From Rhodospirillaceae bacterium bin65 (GTDB lineage: Bacteria; Pseudomonadota; Alphaproteobacteria; Bin65): a stretch of DNA of 64,000 nt. Shown here one piece after another: positions 45,908 to 56,089 of the stretch. Position 1 is the stretch's first letter, and every line of letters starts with the position of its first letter. The notes beneath the pieces were generated by a model. That model saw only the letters and a program-made list of their open reading frames with translations. It searched no databases and was not told the origin of the DNA. The DNA lies in assembly GCA_002238725.1 (NCBI GenBank), contig MPMX01000007.1, forward strand, positions 1 to 64,000. Direction: 5' to 3'. A program made the position numbers and the translations under genes.

Positions 45908-46683
45908 CGTTCGCGGCCGTCGCGCAGCAGGATGGGCCCGAAAGCGCGATCCTGCCGGATTTGCACGTCGCCCGCGCGCGCCATTTCCAGGCTGGCGACG
46001 AGCGTCGAGGCGACGGCCGAGCGCATGGTCAGGCCCTCGCGCAGTTCCGGGGGCAGGAAGGTCGCCAGGTCGGTCCAGTCCGGGAGATTCCCCAGCAGTG
46101 CCTTCAGCCGTTCGCGCGCTTCTTCGATGGAAAGCAGTTCGGCCGGTTCGGTAATGTGCAGAACCGCGCGGTCGGCGCGCTGGCGGTTCCTGGCGTAGGC
46201 GCTCAGCAGGTCGAACAGCGATACCTCGAAGACGACGCTGGAGGAGACGGCCATGCCGTCCGGCGCGCCGCGAACGAACCGGTCCTGCCCCAGCTGAGGC
46301 CGGGCCATCAACCGGCCGGCGACGTCCCGCAATGCCTCCAGCCGCTTGAGTTGAAAGGTCAGGGCCGCCGCCATTTCGGCGCCGCTCGGTTCGTCTGCGG
46401 ATTCGTCCCGCGGCAGCAGCAGGCGCGATTTCAGATAGGCCAGCCAGGCCGCCATCACGAGATAGTCGGCGGCCACTTCCAGGCGCAACGAACGGGCTTG
46501 GGCGATGAAGGCGAGATACTGATCCGCAAGCTGCAGGATCGAAATCCTGGTGATGTCGACCTTCTGGTCCCGGGCAAGCGCGAGCAGCAGGTCGAGCGGA
46601 CCTTCGAACCCCTGCAGATCGAGGAAAAGCCGGTCGCCGGCGTGCGCCGGGCGATCGTCTTCCATCTCGAAATCGTCGTCCAT
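45904..46683 (-). CDS. scpA: segregation and condensation protein A
   Basis: Kleisin subunit of 259 residues that bridges the SMC heads. FLDLQGFEGPLDLLLALARDQKVDITRISI is the N-terminal signature, followed by DYLVMAAWLAYLKSRLLLP, and the C-terminal winged helix ends with VASTLVASLEMARAGDVQIRQD. The start ATG 46683 follows the site-2 protease stop by 11 bases. The initial acidic stretch MDDDFEMEDD is variable. Confidence 0.94.
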   Translation of the reverse strand: MDDDFEMEDDRPAHAGDRLFLDLQGFEGPLDLLLALARDQKVDITRISILQLADQYLAFIAQARSLRLEVAADYLVMAAWLAYLKSRLLLPRDESADEPSGAEMAAALTFQLKRLEALRDVAGRLMARPQLGQDRFVRGAPDGMAVSSSVVFEVSLFDLLSAYARNRQRADRAVLHITEPAELLSIEEARERLKALLGNLPDWTDLATFLPPELREGLTMRSAVASTLVASLEMARAGDVQIRQDRAFGPILLRDGRER

Positions 46684-46694
46684 GGCCGCGCAGT

Positions 46695-47402
46695 CTACCA
46701 CAAACGGATGACGCTTGCGCCGGTCACGGCCTCGAAATGCCGAACCAGCCCGTCGGCGAGGGGCCGGATCACCGCGTCGAACGGATCGATGGCGGCGCCC
46801 AGCCAGCCGGATACCAGCGGCAACAGGAAAAAGACGCCCAGGATGATGGCAAATCCATACGGCTCCAACTGCTTGTATCGCCAGGCGAGCCTTTCCGGGA
46901 GCAGGTGGAGGACCACCTGCCCGCCGTCCAGCGGCAGCAGCGGGATCAGATTGAACAGCGCGATCAGCACATTCACGAAAATCATCGCGGAGCAGACGCC
47001 GGCGACGATGCCTTCCGCCAGACCGACCGGCTCGACAAGCCCCTGGAGCAGCGCGAAGCCTATCGCCAGCACGATGTTCGTCAGCGGCCCGGCAGCGGCA
47101 ACCAGAAGCATGTCGCGCCGGGGTCTGCCCATCTTGAGCGGATCGATCGGCACCGGTTTCGCCCAGCCGAAGATGAACCGGCTCGGCGTCGGCAAAAACA
47201 GGATCGCCGCCGGGACGATGAGCGTGCCGACCAGATCGAGATGCCGGAGCGGATTGATCGACAGCCGGCCGTGTTCCGCCGGCGTCGGATCGCCCAGTCG
47301 CGCCGCCACGAAGCCGTGCGCGGCTTCGTGCATCGTGATGGCCACGATGGCGGCGCCCGCAATCAGCAGAATAACAACAGCTTGTGAAAATTCGCCGCTC
47401 AA
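46695..47402 (-). CDS. site-2 protease family (M50) membrane metalloprotease
   Basis: Intramembrane zinc protease of 235 residues, of the short, PDZ-less type. The zinc site is HEAAH at about residues 25-29 (TMHEAAHGFVAARLGDPTP), and the third ligand lies in LIPLLPLDGGQVVLHLLP. Several further hydrophobic spans are present (PLTNIVLAIGFALLQ, FAIILGVFFLLPLVSGWL). The start is TTG 47402-47400, overlapping the nagZ stop as TTGA. Its target is unknown; in alphaproteobacteria this gene is a frequent neighbour of nagZ and scpA. Confidence 0.88.
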   Translation of the reverse strand: MSGEFSQAVVILLIAGAAIVAITMHEAAHGFVAARLGDPTPAEHGRLSINPLRHLDLVGTLIVPAAILFLPTPSRFIFGWAKPVPIDPLKMGRPRRDMLLVAAAGPLTNIVLAIGFALLQGLVEPVGLAEGIVAGVCSAMIFVNVLIALFNLIPLLPLDGGQVVLHLLPERLAWRYKQLEPYGFAIILGVFFLLPLVSGWLGAAIDPFDAVIRPLADGLVRHFEAVTGASVIRLW

Positions 47403-48439
47403 GAGCCGGCGTCTCGCCCGATGTCCGCGCGGCCGGCGAGCAGCGCCGCCACGCGCGCGCGCGCTTCCTCCCGGTCGAAGTCTGCCAGCGTCCCCAGCAT
47501 GGCGCGCCCCGAAGCCACGCGATTCGAGCCGGCATCGTCCATAAGGCCGGCTCCTTCCACCACCTGTATCATCTCTTCCATGGCGCCATTGCAATGAAGC
47601 GCGATATCGCAGCCGGCGATCCGGCACCGACGGGCGCGCCTGTCGAACGGCCCTTCGAGCGCGTGCATCGACAGGTCGTCGCTAATCAGCAAACCGGGAA
47701 AGCCGATCTGGGTGCGTATGATGGTGCTGACCATGAGTTCGGACAAGGTCGCCGGCGCAGTCGCGTCCAGCGCTTCGTACACCACGTGGGCCGTCATCGC
47801 CCAGGGCATGTCGGCCAGCGCCGAAAATGGCGCGAAATCCGTTTCGCGCAGCAGGTCGACCGGCGCGTCGACCACCGGAAGACCGAGGTGGCTGTCGGTA
47901 AGGGCGCGACCGTGGCCGGGCATGTGCTTGACGACCGGGATCACGCCGGCGTCGAGCAGCGTTTGCGCAACGATCCGGCCGAGCAGCGCCACCCGCGCCG
48001 GCTCCGAACCGTAGGCGCGGTCGCCGATTACGTCGTGCGCGTCGGCGACGGGCACGTCGGCCACCGGCGCGCAGGCAACGTCGATTCCGAGGTCGAGCAG
48101 GTCGGCGGCAATCAGCAGCGTGTTGAGCTTCAGGGCCTCGGCGCCGCGGTCCGGATCTTCATCGTAGAGGCCGGCGAACACGGCCGCGGCCGGCGCCCCA
48201 TACCAGTGGGGCGGTTTCAGCCGCGCAACCCGGCCGCCTTCCTGGTCGATCAGCACCGGGGCGTCGCTGCGTCCGACAGTTTCGCGCAGCTCGCTGACCA
48301 GGGCCCGAACCTGGTCCGGCGCCTCGATGTTGCGGGCGAACAGGATAAATCCGAAGGGATCGGCGCTGCGGAAGAATCGCCGTTCCTCCTCCGACAGCCC
48401 GGTCGATGCGCAGCCGAGTATCGTTGCGCCGGCCGCCAC
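47399..48439 (-). CDS. nagZ: beta-N-acetylhexosaminidase NagZ
   Basis: Glycoside hydrolase family 3 enzyme of 346 residues that removes GlcNAc from muropeptides in cell-wall recycling. It has FILFARNIEAPDQVRALVSEL, LIDQEGGRVARLKPPHW, the signature VVKHMPGHGRALTDSHLGLP and the nucleophile region LLISDDLSMHALEG (Asp). The start is GTG at 48439, eight bases after the SPOR-protein stop; there is no ATG at the start of the fold. No signal peptide, so cytosolic. Confidence 0.93.
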   Translation of the reverse strand: MAAGATILGCASTGLSEEERRFFRSADPFGFILFARNIEAPDQVRALVSELRETVGRSDAPVLIDQEGGRVARLKPPHWYGAPAAAVFAGLYDEDPDRGAEALKLNTLLIAADLLDLGIDVACAPVADVPVADAHDVIGDRAYGSEPARVALLGRIVAQTLLDAGVIPVVKHMPGHGRALTDSHLGLPVVDAPVDLLRETDFAPFSALADMPWAMTAHVVYEALDATAPATLSELMVSTIIRTQIGFPGLLISDDLSMHALEGPFDRRARRCRIAGCDIALHCNGAMEEMIQVVEGAGLMDDAGSNRVASGRAMLGTLADFDREEARARVAALLAGRADIGRDAGS

Positions 48440-48446
48440 CGGAGGG

Positions 48447-49352
48447 CTACCCGCTGACGAGGAAGCAGTTGATCCGCCGCTTTCCCAACGTCCGGCACAG
48501 GCTGCGCGCCGTCTGCTTGTTTGCGATCGGCCCGGCCCGAAGCCGGTAGAAGATGCCTTTCGCGCCCAGGTCGACCCGCTCGACAACCATGTCGAGCCGG
48601 CCGAGCAGGCTGCGGTGCTGGCGCTTGAGGCCCTGTCCGTGATTCCTGGCCTTGGCCAATGTCCGGAACGCGCCGAGCTGAATGCGAAACGATACGGCCT
48701 TCGCTGTCCGGCGGCTTTTTGCGGCCGGTTTCCGGACGCCGGCGCTCGCTTTGGCGGCAATCGGAGCAACCTTCGGCACCACCCGGTTTGGCTGCGATGC
48801 CCGACTTGCCGAAGCCGCTTTTTTCGCCGCTGCGGGTTTTGCCGCTACGGGTTTTGCCGCTGTGGGTTTGGACGCGGCGAGTTTCGTGGCTGCAAGTTTC
48901 GTGGCGGCAAGTCTGGAAGCCGTACGCCGATAATGTCCGGCATCGGCGAGCAGGGTTGGAACCGGGCGACAGGCCGGGCCGGCCGCAGCGACAGCCGAAT
49001 CCTTGGGCCGTGCGGCCGTTTTGGCCGCCGGGACCGGCTTTTCGGGAGCGAACAGGTCCTCGACCGGCTTTCCGGGACTGCTTTTGCGATAGATGCCCAG
49101 GTCCTGGTGGGGCACCTTGAGGCCGCCCGGCTTTTCCGGTCGGACCTTGACCGGGCCCTGCGCCGCGCGAATCAACGGAACGCCGCCCTGGTGCGGCGCG
49201 GCCACGCCGCCACCCAGGCTGTAAACCACATAGACGCCGCCGAAGACCAGGGCTGCGACTCCGCCGATGCCGAGCAGCCACCGGTAAACGACGGCTGTCC
49301 AGCCGGGCGTGCGGGCTTCTTCGCTTTCGAGATCGTCGTCGTCGTCGATCAC
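48447..49352 (-). CDS. SPOR domain protein (cell-division type)
   Basis: Membrane-anchored protein of 301 residues with a C-terminal SPOR domain that would bind denuded septal peptidoglycan. There is a short acidic cytoplasmic N-terminus ([12 protein letters not shown]) and one helix ([22 protein letters not shown]). A long Ala/Lys/Pro-rich linker has repeats of the type [20 protein letters not shown]. The SPOR domain follows ([20 protein letters not shown] ... then [21 protein letters not shown]). The start is GTG at 49352, overlapping the argS stop as GTGA. The linker is coded by near-repeats at about 48830-48920, so its length may vary between strains. Confidence 0.87.
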   Translation of the reverse strand: MIDDDDDLESEEARTPGWTAVVYRWLLGIGGVAALVFGGVYVVYSLGGGVAAPHQGGVPLIRAAQGPVKVRPEKPGGLKVPHQDLGIYRKSSPGKPVEDLFAPEKPVPAAKTAARPKDSAVAAAGPACRPVPTLLADAGHYRRTASRLAATKLAATKLAASKPTAAKPVAAKPAAAKKAASASRASQPNRVVPKVAPIAAKASAGVRKPAAKSRRTAKAVSFRIQLGAFRTLAKARNHGQGLKRQHRSLLGRLDMVVERVDLGAKGIFYRLRAGPIANKQTARSLCRTLGKRRINCFLVSG

Positions 49353-51112
49353 CGCATTTCCTCTGCCGGCGCCACGCCGAACAGAACCAGGCCCGAGGCG
49401 ATGACCGTTGCAACGGCTTTCACCAGCGCCAGCCGGGCCAGGGTCAACGGAAGATCGTCCGGCCGGACAAAGCGCAATTCGGGCTCGTCCCGCCCCCGGT
49501 TCCAGTGCGCATGAAAGTCCGCCGCAATATCATACAAGTAATAGGCGATTCTGTGCGGCTCGTGTGTTTCAGCTGCGCTTTCGATTACTCTCGGCCACAT
49601 GGTAAGTTTTTTGATTAAACTTAATTCTCCTTCATTCGTCAAGGTTCCGAACTTTGCATTTACCAAAGAAGCATGGCCGGTATCGATATCCGGCAACACG
49701 TCCTTCGTCTGGCGAAACACCGAGTGGCTGCGCGCGTGGGCGTATTGGACATAGAAGACGGGGTTGTCCTTCGACTGCTCGGTCACCCTGGCGAAATCGA
49801 AATCGAGCGGCGCATCGTTGCGGCGCGTCAGCATGACGAAGCGGACGACATCCTTGCCGACCTCGTCCACGACATCGCGGACGGTCACGACGTTGCCGGC
49901 CCGCTTGGACATTTTCACCACCGTTCCGTCGCGGATGAGGCGAACAAGCTGAATCACCTTGACGTCCAGCGTCGCCGTCCCTCGCGTGACGGCGTCGACC
50001 GCCGCCGTCATCCGGGGGATATAGCCCTGATGGTCGGCGCCCCAGACGTCGATCAGCCGGTTTGCGCCGCGCTTCGCCTTGTCCTGATGGTAGGCGATAT
50101 CCGTGGCGAAATAGGTCCAGTCGCCGTTCGATTTTTTCAGCGGCCGGTCGGTAGCGTCACCGAATCGTGTCGCGCGGAACAGCGATTGCGGCCGTTCCTC
50201 CCAATCGTCGGGCAGCTTGCCCTTGGGCGGTTCCAGAATCCCGGTGTAGATCAGGCCGCGCCCTTCGAGATCGGCGAAGGCGGCGTCGACGGCGCCGGCC
50301 TCGACGAGCGAACGCTCCGACGTAAACACGTCGTGCCGGACGCCGAGCGCGGCCAGGTCGTGCCGGATCCGGTCCATCATGTAGCCGACAGCGAATTCCC
50401 CGGCGCGGGCCCGGTTTTCGTCGCTGCCGGACATCGGATCGGGCCGCTCGCCCGGCGGCAGCTTCAGCGCCGCTTCTGCCGCATCGATCACTTCCCGGCC
50501 GGGATAAAGGCCCTCGAATTCGGCCTCCGGCACCGCTTCGCCCTGAAGCTGCCGCATGCGTTTGAGCAAGGATTCCGCGAGGATATCGACCTGTCCGCCC
50601 CAGTCGTTGACGTAATATTCGCGGGTGACCGCATATCCGGCCTTCTCGAGCAAGGCAGCCAGCGCATCGCCGAAGACGGTGCCTCTTGCGTGGGCGATAT
50701 GGAGCAGGCCCGTCGGATTGGCGCTGGTGAATTCGACGTTGACCGGTTCGCCCTGCCCGAAATCGGCATCTCCGTAAGCCGGGCCGGCGGCAAGGATATC
50801 GGCCACCCGGTCCTGCCAGAACCGGTCGGCGACCCGGATGTTGATAAACCCGGGGCCGGCAACCTCGACCGCCGCCACGCTATCGAGCGCCCGCAACCCC
50901 TCGGCAATCTTCCCGGCCAGGTCGCGCGGCTTCGTGCCGGCGGCCTTCGCGAGCACGAGCGCCGCGTTGGTCGCCATGTCGCCATGGGCGGCGTCGCGCG
51001 GCGGCTCGCAGGTGACGCGCCCGAAATCGCTGTCGGCGGGCAGGACGCCGGCCTCGGCCAGCGCGGCCAGCACCGCCGCGATCTGATCGCGAAAATGGCG
51101 GAAGACATTCAT
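49349..51112 (-). CDS. argS: arginine-tRNA ligase
   Basis: Class I synthetase of 587 residues. The HIGH-type motif is HIAH (138-141, [13 protein letters not shown]), and [12 protein letters not shown] is the KMSK site. The DALR anticodon-binding domain forms the C-terminus ([15 protein letters not shown]). ATG 51112 is clear. At 49598-49675 (about residues 479-505) the coding sequence becomes strongly A+T-rich (23 G+C of 70 by hand count) while the frame and protein length stay normal. It follows dgt with 13 bases and precedes the SPOR gene by a GTGA overlap. Confidence 0.95.
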   Translation of the reverse strand: MNVFRHFRDQIAAVLAALAEAGVLPADSDFGRVTCEPPRDAAHGDMATNAALVLAKAAGTKPRDLAGKIAEGLRALDSVAAVEVAGPGFINIRVADRFWQDRVADILAAGPAYGDADFGQGEPVNVEFTSANPTGLLHIAHARGTVFGDALAALLEKAGYAVTREYYVNDWGGQVDILAESLLKRMRQLQGEAVPEAEFEGLYPGREVIDAAEAALKLPPGERPDPMSGSDENRARAGEFAVGYMMDRIRHDLAALGVRHDVFTSERSLVEAGAVDAAFADLEGRGLIYTGILEPPKGKLPDDWEERPQSLFRATRFGDATDRPLKKSNGDWTYFATDIAYHQDKAKRGANRLIDVWGADHQGYIPRMTAAVDAVTRGTATLDVKVIQLVRLIRDGTVVKMSKRAGNVVTVRDVVDEVGKDVVRFVMLTRRNDAPLDFDFARVTEQSKDNPVFYVQYAHARSHSVFRQTKDVLPDIDTGHASLVNAKFGTLTNEGELSLIKKLTMWPRVIESAAETHEPHRIAYYLYDIAADFHAHWNRGRDEPELRFVRPDDLPLTLARLALVKAVATVIASGLVLFGVAPAEEMR

Positions 51113-51125
51113 GGCAGCGGGTCCG

Positions 51126-52334
51126 TCAGCGTTCGGCGGCGATCAGCCGGTCATGTTCGTTCATGGCAAACCGGTCGGTCATTCCGGCAATATAGTCGGC
51201 GATGACGCGGGCGCGCCGGGCGGCTTCGCCCGTCCCTGCCCGGTGACGCCACGGCGACGGCATGGCCTCGGGCTCGTCGAAGAACAGGCCGAACAGGTTG
51301 CGCACGATATCCCGCGCCCTGCCGGTCATGCGCGTGACCTGCGGGTGCTTGTACATGTTTGCGAACAGGAAGTCCTTCAAGGCGCGGTCGTTGGCCGCCA
51401 TGGCTTCGGAAAAGGTTGCCGTCGCACGGCCGCGGCGGCGCACCGCATCCGGATGGCCGGGCCTGAAGGCGGATAGCCGCCGCCCGGTCTCGGCCAGCAG
51501 GTCGTCGACCATCAGGCTGATCAGCCGGCGGTTCGCCTCGTGGTTGAGGCGCGGCTCTTCCAGATCGGGATAGCGGTCCAGAACCTCGCGGAAGGCTTCG
51601 TCGACGAAGCCGACAGCCCGAACCTCGTCGATGGAGAACAACCCCGCGCGCAAACCGTCGTCCAGATCGTGGTTGTTATAGGCGATATCGTCCGCCAGCG
51701 CCGCGACCTGCGCCTCCAGCCCGGGCCAGGTATCGATCTCCAGGTCGTGCTGCGCAACATATTCGGCAATCGGCTCTGCGATGGGGGGTGGCGCCGGCCG
51801 GTCCTTCGCCGCCCGAACCAGCGGGCCGTTGTGTTTGACCACGCCTTCCAGGGTTTCCCAGGTCAGGTTCAGCCCGTCGAACTCGGCGTATTTGCGCTCC
51901 AGCCGCGTCAGGATCCGGAGCGTCTGGGCGTTGTGGTCGAAGCCGCCATGGTCCGCCATGCAGTCGTTGAGCGCGTTTTCGCCGGCATGGCCGAACGGGG
52001 TGTGGCCGAGGTCGTGCGCCAGGGCGAGGGTCTCCGCCAATTCCTCGTTCAGGCCCAGGCTCCGGCAAATCGAGCGGGCGATGTTCGAGACTTCGAGCGA
52101 GTGGGTCAGGCGTGTCCGGTAATGATCGCCCTCGTCGGAGACGAAGACCTGGGTCTTGTGTTTCATCCGGCGGAAAGCGGTGGAATGCACGATCCGGTCC
52201 CGGTCGCGCTGGAAGACGGTGCGCGTTCCGCACTCCGGCTCGGCGATCAGACGGCCGCGGCTGTGCGCCGGATCGCATGCATAGGGCGCATGGCGGACGC
52301 CAAAGGCGGGGTCGAGCGCATCGGACCGGTTCAT
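51126..52334 (-). CDS. dgt: deoxyguanosinetriphosphate triphosphohydrolase-like protein
   Basis: HD-domain dNTP triphosphohydrolase of 402 residues. The first part has [39 protein letters not shown] (first His) and [18 protein letters not shown] (HD). [19 protein letters not shown] follows; all are as in the alphaproteobacterial dGTPase-like proteins. ATG 52334 begins the operon that runs through argS, SPOR, nagZ and scpA. It diverges from erpA, with a 151-bp shared region and no clear promoter. Confidence 0.93.
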   Translation of the reverse strand: MNRSDALDPAFGVRHAPYACDPAHSRGRLIAEPECGTRTVFQRDRDRIVHSTAFRRMKHKTQVFVSDEGDHYRTRLTHSLEVSNIARSICRSLGLNEELAETLALAHDLGHTPFGHAGENALNDCMADHGGFDHNAQTLRILTRLERKYAEFDGLNLTWETLEGVVKHNGPLVRAAKDRPAPPPIAEPIAEYVAQHDLEIDTWPGLEAQVAALADDIAYNNHDLDDGLRAGLFSIDEVRAVGFVDEAFREVLDRYPDLEEPRLNHEANRRLISLMVDDLLAETGRRLSAFRPGHPDAVRRRGRATATFSEAMAANDRALKDFLFANMYKHPQVTRMTGRARDIVRNLFGLFFDEPEAMPSPWRHRAGTGEAARRARVIADYIAGMTDRFAMNEHDRLIAAER

Positions 52335-52485
52335 GGCTCAAAGCCTAGCGCTGCGACGCGTTGCGGACAATCGGCCAGCAGGTAGCAGCGGGCCGGCGCC
52401 GGCGACCGGTGGTTGTTCGGAAATTGACTATCGCCGCCGTTTCCTTAACTCTGGAGCAGGTTCCAACCGGCCTCGACGATCGCCC

Positions 52486-52833
52486 ATGTCCGCTTCCGCC
52501 ACGCCCGAATTCGGTATTACGGAAAACGCTGCAAAGCGGGTTGCCGAGTTGCGCGCCGCGGAAGGCAACGACGGGCTGATGCTGCGGGTCGCCGTGGACG
52601 GCGGCGGCTGCAACGGTTTCCAGTACCGCTTCGATTTCGACGACGCCGTCAACGATGACGACACGATTTTCGAGCGCGACGGGGTCAAGGTGGTCGTCGA
52701 CGAAATCTCGCTGGATTTCCTCGGCAACGCCCAGGTCGATTTCAAGCAGGAGCTGATCGGCAGCTATTTCGCGGTCGAGAACCCGAACGCGACGTCGAAC
52801 TGCGGCTGCGGCACCAGCTTTTCGGTCGACTGA
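52486..52833 (+). CDS. erpA: iron-sulfur cluster insertion protein ErpA
   Basis: A-type Fe-S carrier of 115 residues. The three cluster Cys are present: GGGCNGFQYRFDFD and SNCGCGTSFSVD at the end. The segment FGITENAAKRVAELRA is the usual N-terminus. The ATG 52486 is used because the frame's longer upstream part overlaps the divergent dgt gene. It is followed by xthA after 42 bp. Confidence 0.94.
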   Translation: MSASATPEFGITENAAKRVAELRAAEGNDGLMLRVAVDGGGCNGFQYRFDFDDAVNDDDTIFERDGVKVVVDEISLDFLGNAQVDFKQELIGSYFAVENPNATSNCGCGTSFSVD

Positions 52834-52875
52834 ACCCCGGGTGAGCAATTCCCGCCTGCGACGACGGCCGGCCCG

Positions 52876-53664
52876 ATGACCCGGATCGCGACGTTCAACG
52901 TCAACTCGATCAAGGCGCGCATGGCCAATGTGCTGGCCTGGCTGGACGAGTTCGACCCCGACATCGCGCTCTTCCAGGAGATCAAGTCCACCGAAGAGAG
53001 CTTCCCGCGCATGGAACTGGAAGCAGCGGGCTACAACATCGCGATCAGCGGCCAGAAATCGTACAACGGCGTCGCCATATTCTCCAAAATGCCGCTTGAC
53101 GTTGCCGAGACCTGCCTGCCCGGCGACGACGGCGACGAACAGGCGCGCTATATCGAGGCTGTCACGGAAACCGACGCCGGCGTTCTGCGCGTCGCCAGCA
53201 TCTACCTGCCCAATGGCAACCCGGTGGCCTCCGACAAGTTCGGCTACAAGCTCGCCTGGATGGAGCGGCTGATCGCCCACGCGAGTGGACTTCTGGAACT
53301 GGAAGAGCCGGTCGTCCTGGGCGGCGACTACAACGTGATCCCGCAGGACGAGGACTGCCACGATCCGGCGGCCTGGCAGGGCGACGCCCTGTTCCGGCCG
53401 GAGAGCCGCGCCGCCTTCCGCCGGCTGCTCGCCCTCGGCTACACCGAGGCGTTCCGGACGTTGAAGCCGCACGCCCGGGCCTACACCTTCTGGGATTATC
53501 AGGGCGGCGCCTGGCAGAACGACCGCGGCATCCGCATCGATCATCTGCTGCTTTCGCCGCAGGCGGCCGACCTGCTCACCGATTGCCGGATCGACCAGAA
53601 ACCGCGCGGCCGGCCGAAAGCCTCGGACCACACGCCGATCTGGTGCGAACTGGACGCCGCCTGA
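52876..53664 (+). CDS. xthA: exodeoxyribonuclease III
   Basis: AP endonuclease and 3' exonuclease of 262 residues (EEP family). RIATFNVNSIKARMANVLAWL, LFQEIKS (metal Glu), LGGDYNVIP, IRIDHLLLS and the end KASDHTPIWCEL (catalytic Asp-His) are all present. The ATG at 52876 begins the family's usual MTRIATFNVNS. It sits with erpA, as is common in alphaproteobacteria. Confidence 0.95.
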   Translation: MTRIATFNVNSIKARMANVLAWLDEFDPDIALFQEIKSTEESFPRMELEAAGYNIAISGQKSYNGVAIFSKMPLDVAETCLPGDDGDEQARYIEAVTETDAGVLRVASIYLPNGNPVASDKFGYKLAWMERLIAHASGLLELEEPVVLGGDYNVIPQDEDCHDPAAWQGDALFRPESRAAFRRLLALGYTEAFRTLKPHARAYTFWDYQGGAWQNDRGIRIDHLLLSPQAADLLTDCRIDQKPRGRPKASDHTPIWCELDAA

Positions 53665-53697
53665 TCGGCCGGCGCCGGACAGAGTTTCGGAAAGACC

Positions 53698-54075
53698 ATG
53701 TTCAAGATCACTTTCTGCCTGCGCCGGCGGCCGGACCTGACGCCGGAACAGTTCGATGCCTACTGGCGGGACGAGCACGCCCCGCTGGTGCGCCGCCATG
53801 CTGCAGCCCTCGGCATCCGGCGCTATGTCCAGAGCACGCGCTTCGACAGCGACCTCGCCGATGTGGCCGCGAAGGTACGCGGTGCGCCCGAACCGTTCGA
53901 CGGCGTCGCCGAGCTCTGGTTCGATAGCCGGGAAGCCATGGAAGCCGGTTTCTCGACGAAAGCCGGCCGCGCCGCCGGACGGGCGCTGCTGGAAGACGAG
54001 GCCCGCTTCATCGATTTCGAGAACTCGCCGATCTGGTTCGCCACCGAGCGCCGGATCGTCGGAGGCGAAGGGTGA
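53698..54075 (+). CDS. EthD domain protein
   Basis: Small dimeric alpha/beta-barrel protein of 125 residues. ITFCLRRRPDLTPEQFDAYWRDEHAPLVRRHA and YVQSTRF are typical of the EthD family, which takes part in ether (ETBE) degradation and in some polyketide and catabolic pathways; its biochemical role in general is unclear. It ends in a GTGA overlap with the thioesterase gene. No cytochrome P450 is near, so the ETBE role is not implied. Confidence 0.85.
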   Translation: MFKITFCLRRRPDLTPEQFDAYWRDEHAPLVRRHAAALGIRRYVQSTRFDSDLADVAAKVRGAPEPFDGVAELWFDSREAMEAGFSTKAGRAAGRALLEDEARFIDFENSPIWFATERRIVGGEG

Positions 54076-54476
54076 GCGACGCCGCAGCCGGTCCGGACGG
54101 GTCCGGACTCCGACCCTCGCCTTTCGGCAGCCTGGTCGGCTCGGAACTGAAATTCTGGCGCGACGGCGAGGCGGAGGTCCATCTGCCCTTCCGGGACGAC
54201 CTGCTGCAGCGCGGCGGCTTCGTCCATGGCGCCGTGCTGAGCTATCTGGCCGATACCGCCTGCGCCCGGGCGGCGGCGTCTCTCGTCGGCGAATGCCGGA
54301 CCGCCGAATACAAGATCAACTTTCTGGCGCCGGGTGCGGGCGAGATGTTCATCGGCCGCGGCCATGTCGTGAAGGCAACCCGGCGCACCGCGATCGCCCG
54401 GGCCGACGTGTTTGCGGTAAAGGAAGGCGCGGAAAAGCTGATCGCGATCGCGACGGCAACGCTGATGCGCGTGTGA
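54072..54476 (+). CDS. PaaI-type hotdog thioesterase
   Basis: Acyl-CoA thioesterase of 134 residues with the hotdog pattern FGSLVGSELKFWRDGEAEVHLP, then RGGFVHGAVLSYLADTA (catalytic loop, with HGG replaced by VHGA), then YKINFLAPGAGEMFIGRGHVV. The start is GTG 54072, overlapping the EthD stop. The coupling suggests both proteins act on one pathway; the substrate is unknown. Confidence 0.86.
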   Translation: MSDAAAGPDGSGLRPSPFGSLVGSELKFWRDGEAEVHLPFRDDLLQRGGFVHGAVLSYLADTACARAAASLVGECRTAEYKINFLAPGAGEMFIGRGHVVKATRRTAIARADVFAVKEGAEKLIAIATATLMRV

Positions 54477-54594
54477 CGCTATCGCCCGCTTCCCCGCCCG
54501 TTCGTTGATCGCCATCTGCAATCCTTTAGTCTTCCCCTTCGTCATGCCGGCCGCCTGAACCCGGCCCGTACGGATTTCAGCTATTTCCAGCCCT

Positions 54595-55809
54595 TTGCCC
54601 GACAGCGCCGCGCCGCCCAAAATCGGCGTCGAGTTCATCCTGCTGATCGCCCTGATGATGGGGATCACGGCGCTGACCATCGACATCATGCTGCCGGCCC
54701 TGCCGGCCATCGAGGCGCATTACGACCTTGTCGACACCAACGACCAGCAGCTGGTCATCGTCAGCTACATGGTCGGCTTCGGCATCGGCCAGCTGATCTT
54801 CGGCCCCTTCTCCGACCGCTACGGGCGCAAGCCGGTGCTGTATTTCGGCATGGCCCTCTACATGGTTGCGACCGTCCTGGCGGTGTTCGCCCCGGACTTC
54901 GACAGCCATCTGGCCGGCCGTCTGCTCCAGGGCGTGGCGGCCGGTGCGGCGCGGGTGATTTCGGTGGCGATCGTGCGCGACCGCTTCGCCGGCCGGGCGA
55001 TGGCGCGGGCGATGTCCTTCATCATGATGATCTTCATCATGGTGCCCGTGGTCGCGCCGGCGATCGGCGCCGGCATCCTGCTGTTCGGGCCGTGGCAGGA
55101 CATCTTCTGGTTCCTGCTCGGCGTCGGGGCGATCCTGACGTTCTGGCTCTGGCTGCGCCTCGAAGAAACCCGCCCGAAGGAAGCGCGCACGCCGCTCACC
55201 GTCCGGAGCCTCGCAAGCGCCACGGCGGCCACCCTGACCGACCGCCAGACCCTGTGCTACACAGCGGTCGTCAGCCTGACCTTCGGGCCGCTGCTCGCCT
55301 ACATCGCGGCCTCGCACCAGATTTTCGTCGGCCTTTACCGGATCGACGCTTGGTTCCCGGTCGCCTTCGGCGGGATTGCGCTGTTCAGCATCGCCTCCGC
55401 CTTCGTCAACGCCCGGCTGGTGCCGCGGCTCGGCATGCGCCGCCTGTCCCACAGCGCGCTGCTGATCCAGCTTGCCCTCGCGCTCGCGATCTCGGCCGTC
55501 GCCCTGGCGGGCCAGCCGTCGCTCCTCGCGCTGCTGGTCTTCCTGTCGCTTTCCATGTTCATGGTCGGCCTGTGCTTCCCGAACTTCAACGCGCTGGCGA
55601 TGGAACCCCACGGCGCAATCGCCGGCACGGCCTCGTCGATCGTCGGATTCGCCTCGACCGCCGTCGGTTCGGTCATCGGCTGGGCGATCGGCGACGCCTT
55701 CGAAGGCACTGTCCTGCCGCTCACCCTCGGCTTCGCCGCCTGCGCCGGCCTCAGCATCCTGATCGTGCTGATCGCCGAGCCGGGGCGCTTCATGCGGACG
55801 ACGGCGTAG
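54595..55809 (+). CDS. Bcr/CflA family drug efflux transporter (MFS)
   Basis: Twelve-span major-facilitator exporter of 404 residues. The family motif IDIMLPALPAI occurs in helix 1, GQLIFGPFSDRYGRKPVLYFG is the loop 2-3 signature, and RLLQGVAAGAARVISVAIVRDRF is typical of Bcr/CflA. The start is TTG 54595 with no clear ribosome site; no in-frame ATG fits before the first helix. It lies 281 bp before the polyketide synthase gene on the same strand, so a link with export of its product is possible, though not shown. Confidence 0.9.
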   Translation: MPDSAAPPKIGVEFILLIALMMGITALTIDIMLPALPAIEAHYDLVDTNDQQLVIVSYMVGFGIGQLIFGPFSDRYGRKPVLYFGMALYMVATVLAVFAPDFDSHLAGRLLQGVAAGAARVISVAIVRDRFAGRAMARAMSFIMMIFIMVPVVAPAIGAGILLFGPWQDIFWFLLGVGAILTFWLWLRLEETRPKEARTPLTVRSLASATAATLTDRQTLCYTAVVSLTFGPLLAYIAASHQIFVGLYRIDAWFPVAFGGIALFSIASAFVNARLVPRLGMRRLSHSALLIQLALALAISAVALAGQPSLLALLVFLSLSMFMVGLCFPNFNALAMEPHGAIAGTASSIVGFASTAVGSVIGWAIGDAFEGTVLPLTLGFAACAGLSILIVLIAEPGRFMRTTA

Positions 55810-56089
55810 CCGGCGCCAGGCCCCCGGCCGGCGGTCTCCCCAATTCTTCAAGTGCCGCCCCGGTCCGCGCGATGAACCGTTCCCGCTCATGTCGGGAAGC
55901 GTCTCCGGCCCGGGCGGCAATTCCCGGTTCACGAATTCAGCCCAATCGACGGATCGGCTGACCGGCAATCCATGCTGGACAGCATCTCTTCCTTCCCGCG
56001 ATATAGTCCGAAGCGGATAGCGAGCGATTTTCGGGTGCGTCGGCGCCGAAACGGGACGGACGCCGGTCGGCCTCGCAAGGGACTCTTCG

